A stretch of DNA of 64,000 bases from Chlorella sorokiniana (Eukaryota > Chlorophyta > Trebouxiophyceae > Chlorellales > Chlorellaceae). Below the pieces are notes generated by a model, which searched no databases, was not told where the DNA came from, and was given only the letters and a program-made list of their open reading frames with translations. The stretch is taken from positions 1,116,001 to 1,180,000 of the forward strand of contig CP084620.1 of assembly GCA_025917655.1 (NCBI GenBank). Direction: 5' to 3'. Made by a program: the position numbers and the translations under genes. Shown in pieces: positions 9,013 through 26,900 of this stretch (the stretch's first letter is position 1; every line of letters starts with the position of its first letter).

Positions 9013-10117
9013 AGTGAGTGCTATTTCGGCGCAGGCGCATGCGGAGGGGCCGGCTGAGCCGCTCTGCTGTTGGTTGGCAGCAACAGATTTGACTAATCAA
9101 ATGCCATATTGAAGCACCGAACCGAGCTCATCTCCTTCGCACCTTGCCGCCGCCCTGCAGTGCGCTTGGAGAAGTGCTGGTTCTGCTCCAGCACCATCTA
9201 TCCGGGGCATGGGATTACATTCGTGCGAAATGACGCCACTGTGAGCCGCGCCTCCCCGTGCACTGCCGCCGCCCACTACTCACCACCGCTGCCTGCCCTG
9301 CTCGTGACTCGTCGCCACATGAGCCGCAACCATCCAGTGTTATGTCTGAATGTGCTGCGCAAGCACCTCGTCGTCAGAATGCTCATGGTGGTGCAATCTT
9401 TGCTGCAGATGTTCCGCTTCTGCCGGTCCAAGTGCCACAAGAACTTCAAGATGAAGCGCAACCCGCGCAAGGTCAAGTGGACAAAGGCGTACCGCAAGCT
9501 TGCGGGCAAGGAGCTGGCTGAGGACGCCACCTTTGAGATGGAGCGGCGGCGCAACAGGCCCGAGAAGTATGACCGCGAGCTGGTGCACAAGACGGGTGAG
9601 AGCAAGGGCGGCGTGGGCGGCGGCACGAGCGCGGCGCTGTGCTGTGCCCATCATGCAGCGTCGCGTGCCTGCACCTCTCCAGCGTGTGTCCCTGCCGCGG
9701 TCCCCGTCGCTGACCCGCAGTCAAGGCTATGCAAAAGGTGGAGGAGGCGCGGGTGGCGCGGCAGGACCGCTTCTACGAGAAGCGCATGCAGCGCGCGCGG
9801 GAGCAGCAGAAGGAGGCGGACAAGCGGCAGCTGGAGCAGGAGATCCACCTGGTCAAGGCGCCCGCCGCACTGGCCAAGGACAAGGAGGCCAAGCTCAAGG
9901 GTGGGCGGGGCGGGGGCGGGGGACTGGGGAGAAGGGCGGGGGAGGGGGTGGGCAGTCCCTGAGCGGACGACATTTGGGGTGCCTGTGGATCTGTTTCGCG
10001 ACGCATGCTGCTGCATCAGGGCTTGAGGGTCCTGTTGGCTCACGCTGCGCGTGTGCTGGCTCCTGCCGTGCAGTCACTGTGGAGGAGGAGCAGTTCGAGG
10101 ATGGGATGCAGGAGTAA
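9013..10117 (+). CDS. RLP24: Ribosome biogenesis protein RLP24 (RSL24D1)
   Basis: A 60S pre-ribosome assembly factor that holds the site later taken by ribosomal protein eL24 and stimulates the AAA ATPase Drg1 in yeast. Exons: the A of the start codon at 9013, then 9161-9240, 9409-9595, 9721-9900 and 10074-10117. The protein starts [18 protein letters not shown], giving the first half of the zinc site (C-x2-C); [20 protein letters not shown] gives the second C-x3-[21 protein letters not shown], the [11 protein letters not shown] block, [19 protein letters not shown] and [11 protein letters not shown] follow, then the acidic end [11 protein letters not shown]. The length is typical. No ATG lies in frame between an in-frame stop at 9094 and RLEKCW, so the start must come from splicing: CCA|GTGAGT at 9013 joined to TGCAG|TGCGC at 9161 creates CC-ATG-CGC. 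Confidence 0.92.
9014..9160 (+). other. Intron that splits the RLP24 start codon
   Basis: The donor is GTGAGTGC, the acceptor CCCTGCAG, and TTGACTAAT near 9090 fits a branch site. The intron falls after the A of ATG. Confidence 0.7.
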
Positions 10118-10271
10118 GGAGCTGCCGGGTGGCACCCGGCCGGGTGGCACCCTGGCTTACCTGCACGTACTCGGTTTTTGTGACGTTTTTTTGCTCCCTT
10201 TCTTGTTGTGTCTCTGCTTCCTTTCGCCTGCTGTACTTCCTTGCACGGTCTACACAGAAGCTGCCCTGGAT

Positions 10272-10276
10272 TGTAA
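10272..10276 (+). terminator. Polyadenylation signal TGTAA, RLP24
   Basis: TGTAA about 155 bases after the RLP24 stop. Confidence 0.5.
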
Positions 10277-10307
10277 CCACACTGCCAGCCAGTTGCAGTC
10301 ACTGAGG

Positions 10308-10312
10308 TTACA
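10308..10312 (-). terminator. Polyadenylation signal TGTAA, SMC3
   Basis: TTACA on the plus strand, about 265 bases past the SMC3 stop. It lies only 31 bases beyond the RLP24 signal, so the two convergent transcripts end in the same small region. Confidence 0.5.
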
Positions 10313-10360
10313 TGTGCAGCGTCAGCATGGGTCAGCAGTGCGTCAAGCCTGTTGAGGTCA

Positions 10361-18949
<8,589 letters not shown>

Positions 18950-19294
18950 AGCTGCTGCTGCCCCCGATCAGTCCCAAATTGCGGGCCAGGCCGCTGGTCC
19001 TCGCGGCGGAGCAGCCCCCTGATGCGTGTGAGTATTTTCGCTCACTTCACTGTGCCGCAATAACGGGGCGATGCACTCCACGGCGGCGCCATTTTTGTCT
19101 GCGGCCTGTCTCAGCACGCGAGGCAGCCGCGCGCGCAGACACCTTTATCCTGTTCGAGGTCGCATGGAGTCGCGTTGTTTCCTGGAATCGGACACCTTGA
19201 TCATTGTGCATGATTGTTAGTAAGACAGGGAGGAGTTGCAGTAGCATCTCTTGTGTGTGAGAGGTCCCTCTACCCAGCAAGGCTCCGCTGGGCC
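18950..19294. promoter_or_regulatory. Divergent promoter region of SMC3 and the hydrolase
   Basis: 345 bases between the two start codons. No named motif stands out. Compared with the flanking exons it is less GC-rich. Confidence 0.45.
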
Positions 19295-20916
19295 ATGGCA
19301 GTTAGCAGCATTACTGTAGCAAGCCCATGCTGCTTTACAAGCAGAGCCCCGGCACGGCAAGCGGCTGGCAACCCGCGGCGGTCACAGGCGGCAGGCTGGC
19401 GGCGGCAGCCCCTTGCAGTTGTTGCAGCAGCGTCTTCAGCAGCGCCTTCCCGTGCTGCCCCGCCACGCTACCCTGACTTTTTCCCACCAGAGGTGACGGA
19501 AATTGAGGAGCCGGCGGCGCAGCAGATGTTGGCGAGCATGCAGCGCGTGCCGCTGTCGGTGGAGGGTCTCGGCAGCGTGGCGACTGCGTATGTTGGCCCG
19601 GCCTCGCCCAACCCCGACCGCCCCGCCTTTGTGCTGCTGCACGGCTTCGACAGCAGCAACCTGGAGTTCCGGCGCTTCCTGCCGCTGCTGTCAGCCGTGG
19701 GGGACGTGTATGCTGTGGACCTGGCAGGGTGGGGCTTCACCGACGCCGGCTTTGCTGCGGCGCCCGACACCCCTCTGGGCCCCGCCCAGAAGCGCGCGCA
19801 CCTGCGGGCCTTCATCACAGAGGTGGTGGGGCGCCCCGTCACCCTGTTGGGCACCAGCCTGGGCGGTAGCGTGGCGATCGACTACGCCGTGAGCTATGCT
19901 GAGGACGTGCAGCGGCTGGTGCTCGTCGACGCGCAGGTGGGCGGGAAGGAGGGCGAGGGATGCACACTCCCGCGTGTGCTCTTCCTGCGCAAGGCAGTGT
20001 GCAGGATTCCGAACGCATGGGTGCACACCTGCTGCCTGCATGGGCGGCACGGCCCTGCACTCTTGCTGGCATTGCGATGTGCCCTGCCCTGCAGGGCTTC
20101 ATCGACGGCATCGGCCCCATGGCCTCCATGCCCCGCTTCCTCTCGGTGCTGGGGGTCAAGGTGCTGCGCTCGGTGCCGCTGCGCCAGATGGCCAGCCAGG
20201 TGCGGAGCCCGGCAGGCATGGGCGTCCTGCAGGGCGCAACAACGCCGCTGTTGTCGAGCTTGCGTTCTGCACGGCAAGCGTGCGCCTGGACGGGACTGCT
20301 GCTCCCTCCGCTCGGCCACCGCTCATGTCCCTGCCTGCACCCAACCCCCGTCTTCCCTCTTGGCCAATGCAGATGGCATACTACGACAAGAAGCGGTATG
20401 CCACCGATGACGCGATGCGGGTGGCCCGCCTGCACACTTTCCTGCCTGGCTGGACGGACGCCAACGTGGCCTTCATGCGGTCGGGCGGTTATGCCATCAG
20501 CGCCCGCATCAAGGACGTCAGGTGCCCCACGCTGGTGGTGTGGGGCCGCAATGACGAGATCCTCAGGTGCGCGTCTGTTGGCAGGGAAGGGCGTATTCTG
20601 ACATGCCCAGGGGCAGCAAGCATGGGAGACAGGCCGCCATCAAGCACCGTACACACAGCGTCTCCGACCCTTCCACCCTCCGACCTGACCATGCTGACCG
20701 GCCCCGCGTTGGCTCCCCCAACACCCAATGTCCAGTCCCGATACCGCTGAGAAGTTTCTGGACGCACTGCCGGGCGCTCAGCTGGTGTGGGTGGAGGAGT
20801 GCGGGCACTGCGCGCACCTGGAGCAGCCGCACGCCCTCCTGCGGGCCGTCTGCGACTTCTGTGGGCTGAGCGCGGCAGCTGAGCCCAGCGTGTTGGCGGA
20901 GGCCGCAGCTGCGTGA
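19295..20916 (+). CDS. Plastid-targeted alpha/beta hydrolase
   Basis: An alpha/beta-hydrolase-fold enzyme of about 390 residues; substrate unknown. Exons are 19295-19936, 20095-20199, 20375-20566 and 20736-20916. The first 55 or so residues are Ala/Ser/Arg-rich with almost no acidic residues, as in a plastid transit peptide. The core follows: FVLLHGFDSSNLEFRRFLPL (oxyanion loop HGFD), VYAVDLAGWGFTD, then VTLLGTSLGGSVAIDYAV with the nucleophile Ser in GTSLGG. The catalytic Asp lies in VVWGRNDEIL and the His in CGHCAHLEQP. The triad is complete, so the enzyme should be active. The fold also includes haloperoxidases, esterases and chlorophyll-metabolising enzymes, and nothing here decides between them. 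The splice joints restore the frame exactly, and no base loss is needed in this gene. Confidence 0.85.
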
Positions 20917-21492
20917 GCTGCCGCATGGCATGGTCATGCCCCGGCGTCTCCTTGCGCCAGCTGGGGTGGGTCGCGCGGGGCTGGCTGCGTGCGGCGGCGG
21001 CAGCAGCGGCCAGCAGCAAGGTGCACAGCGCCTCGCCGTTTCGGCCGGCTGTGCAATCTTTCACCTTTTAATTTACTGGCTTTCAAAATCTGTAAGGGTG
21101 AAGTCCTGACCTGACAGGGGACGCGTCCTGGCATGGGGCTGGACACCTTGTGACACAGGGGCCCGGACGGCTACCCCTACAGTAAGTTCTGTTGATGTTG
21201 CATCGCCGCACTAGCCGTTCCAATCGGGTGTTGGAGGCCAGGCGTTTTCAGCTTGGTGGGGGAGCACTGGCCGGAGCCAAGGAGCCCGGGTGAGCGCTCC
21301 TGTCCGTCTGCAACCAGGCTCAGGATAGCTCACGTCGCCTGTGTATGTTCGGGAGCCAGGAGTTCCCTGGCGGAACGCCTTCAAGCAACGTCATGCAGTG
21401 GCGGCCCCTTGAGGACTCCCTCTCCCGAATCCCCGCCGCAGGTCGTTTCCCACACCTGAAAATTGTCTCCGCCAGTAGCGGCGCTGCTCTGA
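20917..21492. other. Intergenic stretch, 3' end of hydrolase and upstream of cyclin
   Basis: About 575 bases without a supported gene. It includes the hydrolase 3' untranslated region with its TGTAA signal and then the upstream region of the cyclin gene. Confidence 0.5.
21091..21095 (+). terminator. Polyadenylation signal TGTAA, hydrolase
   Basis: TGTAA 175 bases after the stop codon. Confidence 0.55.
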
Positions 21493-22899
21493 ATGGCGCC
21501 GTCAGAGCAGTGGCCCCCAGGGCAGCCGCTTGACCCGGCGAGCAGCGGTGCCGCCGCCGCTGCAGAGCAGTGGGTTGTGGAGTGCTGCCGGGTGGAGGTT
21601 GACAGCGACGGCAACGTGGTGACCCCTCCCCGCGCTCATGGCCGCTGCCGTGGGGCAGCTGGTGGAGGAGGCTGCGGCGGCCGACTCGGCGGCGCACCCC
21701 GCCCCGCCCCGCCAGCAGCCCACCCGCCTGCACGGCTGCCGCCCCCGCCATCTCGGTGGAGGATTACGCCGCCCGCCTGCTGCGCTACTGCAAGAACAGC
21801 CCGGTGTGCTACGCAGCCGCCTTTGCCTACATGCTGCGGCTGCACCGCGGCTGCACGGGCGTGCGCGGCGGCCGCGTGCGCGTGGACACCCTCACCGCGC
21901 ACCGCATGATGGCTGTGGGCTCCGTCGTCGCCTGCAAGTTCTACGACGACAAGGCAAGCCGGGCCTGGGATCAGCGACGCCTGCAGGCTGCCTGCATGCA
22001 GAGGCCTGGGAGTTTGGGGCTGCCAGGCTCGCGCCCCCACCTCACCCACCACCACCACACGTATACTCATGCTGCCCCCGGCTGACCCGCTGCCGCCTGC
22101 CGCCGCCGCCTGCCCGGCCTGCAGTTCTTCAGCAACCACCACTACGCCCAGGTGGCCGGGGTGAGCCTGGCTGAGTGGAACGCGATGGAGCTGGACCTCC
22201 TCTTCCGCCTGGGCTTCAGGTGGGTGGCGCCTGCTCGCCGCGCGCGCCGCCGCCCGCTGCCCAGCATGCGCAGCGGATCCAGCATGGCAGTGAAACCTCA
22301 GGCCGCCAGCCGCGGCGTGGGCGGCGGGGGAGTGCCGCCCGGGAGGCGCAGGGCCCGGTGCCGCCTGGCCTTGGCTGGCGAGTGAGCATGGGTGCAGCCG
22401 AGCCCTCCAACGCCCCCTTCCGCTCTCGCATCCTCTGTTTGCCGCAGGGCCCGCGTGGGCGTGGAGGAGCTGCACAGCGCCCTGCGGGAGATGCTGGCGC
22501 TGGCGGGTGCACGCCACGCCTCGCTGCTGCCCCCGGAGCCGCGCCCGCCACCTGCGCCCTCAGCTGCTCTGCCCCCGCCCCGCCGACGGCGAGGACTCTG
22601 CCTCCTCCGCCGACACCCTGGCCCCCTTCTCGACGTCGCTGGCCGGCGGCCACGGCGGCTTCCTGGCCGGCTGGGAGGTGGAGGATGGCGCGGAGGGCGC
22701 AGCCTGCAGCTCGGACAGCGCGCCGGGCAGGCTGGCTGCGCTGCCGTGGGCCGCCGCCTCGCCTGCCGAGCGTGGCGGGCAGCCAGCGGCGCCGCGCCCT
22801 CCGCTGGCGCGCCGCAGCAAGAAGCGCTGCAGCAGCGAGGCTGTACAGCGGCCGCATTTCCAGGAGCAGCCGTGCCTGGATTCAGTGTGCCAGGCCTGA
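21493..22899 (+). CDS. Pho80-like cyclin (plant P/U type)
   Basis: A cyclin of the Pho80/PCL group, in plants called P- or U-type, which activates a cyclin-dependent kinase and often links nutrient state to cell division. The N-terminal part ends GNVVTPP, typical of the group, then MAAAVGQLVEEAA. The cyclin box runs from ISVEDYAARLLRYCKNSPVC through AAAFAYMLRLHRG and LTAHRMMAVGSVVACKFYDD to FFSNHHYAQVAGVSLAEWNA and MELDLLFRLGFR. A third exon starts ARVGVEELHSALREML and continues into a Ser/Pro/Ala-rich tail that stops at 22899. The start at ATG 21493 has no upstream competitor in frame. One-base losses near 21628, 21740 and 22580 are needed to hold the conserved frame and probably are sequence errors. 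The partner kinase is not in the window. Confidence 0.82.
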
Positions 22900-23726
22900 C
22901 GTGCGCTGCCTGCCTGAGCTCCTCAGACGAGCAGCCTACAGCCACCGCCCATGCGCTATCCACAGGGCTACGGCTTTTGTTTGAGCCCAGAGCCAGCACG
23001 GATTCTGCCAGCGGCAGTCTAGTACGCTCACCTCTGCACCCCCACACCTATTACGCTCCCTGACCCCCGCATTTGCCACCCCGCATAAAGAAGTTGCCTG
23101 CCCCTGGCGCGCTGCTCTCCAATCGAGCGCAACAAAAGAATCCCCTTTGGAGCCACCTTTTTTTCCTCCTGAGGCCTCCAGCTCCCATCCACACAGCCGC
23201 CCAAGGCCCGCCCGCAGCCTCTTGTCCGCTGTGGCGCTGGGTTTCCCACCCCATCCGCTGCCGTCCACCACCCCACCCGCCCCTATTTTTGTTCTTTCCC
23301 TGCTCCATGTCCCTCCCCCTCGAAATTGATCGATCAAGCGCTCTGACCTTGGTATTGGTATTGTGGGTTTATGCGCTGCCTTCCGCCCTGTCCTCCACTG
23401 CACGTGCTTCGTTACCTGCTTCCAAGTGCGCTTTGTTTCTAGCAGTTCTTCTTTGCACGCATATAGCTGTCGCTGCTTACCATTGCACTCGCTTTCACCA
23501 ACACCCCCTGCTATTCCCTGGCGCGTTCTTAATGTGCCCGACATTCTCCTCCCCTGCACTTTTTGCTGGGGCTCCAGGCCACCAAGCCACCCCTCTCTCC
23601 ACTCCCACATACGTTATGGCACTGCCCTGCAGCGCAATGGCGCCACGCCCTGCACAGCCCTCCACACATCCCAAGAATGGTCCTTGCGCGCAATCGGTGC
23701 CAGCTTGAGCTCTCTTCATCCCGCTA

Positions 23727-23731
23727 TGTAA
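23727..23731 (+). terminator. Polyadenylation signal TGTAA, cyclin
   Basis: The only plus-strand TGTAA found downstream of the cyclin, which implies an 830-base 3' untranslated region. Confidence 0.35.
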
Positions 23732-23741
23732 CTGCTATGTG

Positions 23742-23746
23742 TTACA
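23742..23746 (-). terminator. Polyadenylation signal TGTAA, SulP gene
   Basis: TTACA on the plus strand, 160 bases past the SulP stop codon. Confidence 0.5.
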
Positions 23747-23905
23747 GCACAGCCGTGACTGCTGTCATCTGTGCTGGACCGCCCTACCGTTAGCAGCAGC
23801 AGATGACATCTGCTGCCCTCCACATCGCAGAGAGCACACTGTCGAGGCTTGCCAACGGGCCCCAGGCGGGGTGGCTGGCTGTGCCCACGCGGCGGCGCCC
23901 TGCGC

Positions 23906-26900
23906 TCAGCTGTGCGGAGCGCGCACATGCTGCTCCGCGGCCTGCGACAGGTCCAGCGTGTTGGCCCTCATCACGGCGGCCTGCAGCACGTTCAGCGCCT
24001 GCGGCGCTCCGCCGCCATGCGCTCCAGGGCTGCAGCAGGCGGGAAGCAATGATTGACGCGGTGTAGGTGGCCTTGGTGTGGTGAGGAGCCGCTGTGTCAA
24101 GGAACAACGCAAGCGCTGCCTCGTTGTTCTTCCCGGCTGGAGCAGCCAGCAGCCCTGGGCGGCGCGGCGCGGCGGGCGCCGGCTGCCACCCCCTCACACA
24201 CCTGAGCGGGTGACGCGCAGCACGCGGGCGCTGGGGCTGCGGCACAGAGCGCGGGTGGCGTGGGGGCGGGCGAGGTAGAAAGCGGTGGATCCCGCCACGC
24301 AGCCGGGGCCCAGCTCAAAGGAGCGAGCCAGCACGCGGCGCCCGCTGCCGCTGCGGTCCAGCAGGAGGAAGGAGGGCGAGCCGCCGCCGCTGAGGGGGCC
24401 AGCAGCGCTGCGGCCGCCGCCGCCGCCCTCCTCGCCCACTCGCACAAACTCATCGACCTGCGGGCGGCACAGGGGGCCAGTCATCGGTTGCTGAAGGAGA
24501 GCCTCCGCCTGCCTGCCAGCCTGCCTGCCCATGCCTTCATGCCTTGCAGACCGGCAGCCCAGTGGCGGGCCGGCGGGGCGCTGCAGCGGCTCCAGCATTG
24601 CCGCCTGCAGGCTCTGCGGCCGAGGGCCTCACCCGTACCGCCCCCTTCTCAATGATGTACATCTCATCCGCCAGGTCGTCCACACGCCACAGCAGCTGCC
24701 CCGCGCTCAGCGTCACCTCAGACATGTAGCGCTGCATGGCGGCGGCGGCACCGCCCGGGTCCAGGCCGCCGCCCACCGGCAGCTGCATGCCGCCAGGGAG
24801 GGCGGGTGGGTGGACGACCCAGAGCACAGCAGGGTTCAGCAGGGTGCCGCCATGCACGCTGTGCTGGGAGGTGCTGGACTCCATCAGCAGAGTACACCCC
24901 CACACACACACACATTACATACTACTCTCCTGCAACCCCTCCCCCCACCCTCCCCCTGCCCCCACCCTTCCCACCAACCTTCTCAAGGTGGGACCGCAGC
25001 ATTTCGCCCAGCGGGAGCAGCGCCGAGGGCGGCTGGCACAGGCCGTGCCGCACCGCCACCTCCAGCAGCTGGTCCTCGCAGTACCTGAAGGGAGGGGGCA
25101 GGCAGCAGCGAGTGGGCAGCAGAGGCAGGCGGCTCTTTCCGCAGCCCTGTCCTGTGCCCGGCGGCCCGCCACGCCATGCCGTGAGGCGTCGGCGACAGCT
25201 GCAGCAGGTGACGTCGGCCAGCCCTCGCCAGCCTCACCTGAGTGCCTCCTCCAAGGTGGCAAACTCGAGGCAGCCCGCCGCAACTTGCTCCTCCAACGAC
25301 GCCGGCCCCTGCCCCTCCTGCTCCGCATGCCCCGCCGCAAGGCTGCCCGGCTGGGGCCCCAGCGCATCCGCACCCTGGGCCGACCCCGCCCGGCTGCCCC
25401 GCACGCTGCCGGGGCTGTCCTGTGCAGGTGTGGGCGGCGCCGCCAGCTCCGGGGGCCAGTGCAGCGGCGCGGCGGGCAGGGGCAGGCCGTGCGCCGCCAG
25501 CAGGGGCCTCATGCGGTGGTGGTCCAGCCCAGCCAGCACCAGCACCACGCCCTGCTGCAGCAGGTCGCTGCAAGCAAGCGAGGGGGAGCAGGGGGGTGGG
25601 CGGGGCTGGGGCCACACCTCCCTGGCAGACTCAACAGGAGCGGCAGGGCCAACTCTAGCTTGCCCTTCCGGCCGTGCAGTGCAGCAGTAAGCTCTGCTTC
25701 TTTGCACACGCAAGACCTGCGCTGCCCACACGCGCATGTGCAGAAGACATGCAACCCACGCGCCTGTACACCATTCCCATGGTGCGTGCCCCCGTGGCAT
25801 CCAGCCCCGTACCAGCCGGAAGTCGAGGAGCAGGTGCGGGGGCGGCGGCCAGGGCCGCGACGGCCTGCGGGACGACAAATGGGGAGGACCAGGCCAGGCG
25901 GGGTGGGCAGGAGCGCAGGCCGCCGGCCGCCCGCTGTTCTAGGAGCTGCTGGGATCTGCAGGCCTGGCCTGCCCGCGTGCCTGGATGCAGCCAAGCTGTA
26001 CGCTGCCGCCGCCGCCCACCTGCTCGTGCTTGGCGCCCGCAAACGACTCCCCGCCTATCCTCAGGCACGCCTCCACCGCCTCCTCCACCCCCACCTGCTC
26101 CTGCGAGCGTCCACCCAGACGCTCCGCCTCCTGCCGCGGGAGCGGTGCAGAGGTGCGGGCATGAAAGATGTTCGGCACAGCGCTTGGGTCGCGAGTGGGA
26201 GCCAGCAAGGTGCGCGTTCAACCCGCCCAGCAGCAGCCCCAGACAGGCAGGCGGGGCCATGCATGGGTGAGGGGGCGCCCCACCCCGCCGCACCTCCTGC
26301 AGCCGCTGCCCGATGCTGTTGGCGGAACCAAAGAAGACGAACCCGTTGAGGCTGACCGCCGCCATCTTGCAGCTGAGCACGTCCAGGGCAGCCTGCGGGC
26401 GGCCGCAGCAACGCGAGACACTTGCGGCAGCGCGTCCAGCACACCCGTGCCTTGAGCCTGGCCCCGACACGAGCCTGGATCCTGGCATCCGTCGCCCCAG
26501 TTAGCAACCGTGCCCTCGCATCCACGCCCACACTCACACACCGCACAGTCATGCACCCCCATTCACATGGCCCACCCCCACCCACTTTAACCACGCCCCC
26601 TTCCCCCTCTCTCACACACGCATGCATGGCCTTCCTCCCACCTGCTGCTCCACTGTGCGCACCACCGAGGATCGGGCCCCCTCCGCCACGCGTATGGACT
26701 GCACCTGCGACTGCGCGTAAGCGGCGGCAAAGTAGAGGGTGGCCAGCACGATGCCCGCCAGAATGCCGCCCTCCAGCCCCCACTGCATGATGGCGCCAAA
26801 GGTGGCCAGCAGCAGGCCGTACTCTGGAGGGATGCGGGGGGGATCTTCATGTGAGTCAAGGGCTCCAGGTGAGGAGTGGGTACTCTCTCGCCGTGCCCCA

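Larger units (their letters stand above)
22900..23905. other. Convergent 3' intergenic region
   Basis: About 1 kb between the stop codons of the cyclin (plus) and the SulP transporter (minus). It is pyrimidine-rich on the plus strand and contains one TGTAA on each strand within 20 bases of each other. No coding signal was recognised. Confidence 0.5.

Noticed and set aside
9101-9120. ATG at 9101 as the start of RLP24
   Set aside because: It is out of frame with RLEKC and meets a stop within three codons.
24736-26349. Plus-strand open frame of 537 codons
   Set aside because: Antisense of the STAS and cNMP-like exons of the SulP gene, where conserved motifs lie on the minus strand.
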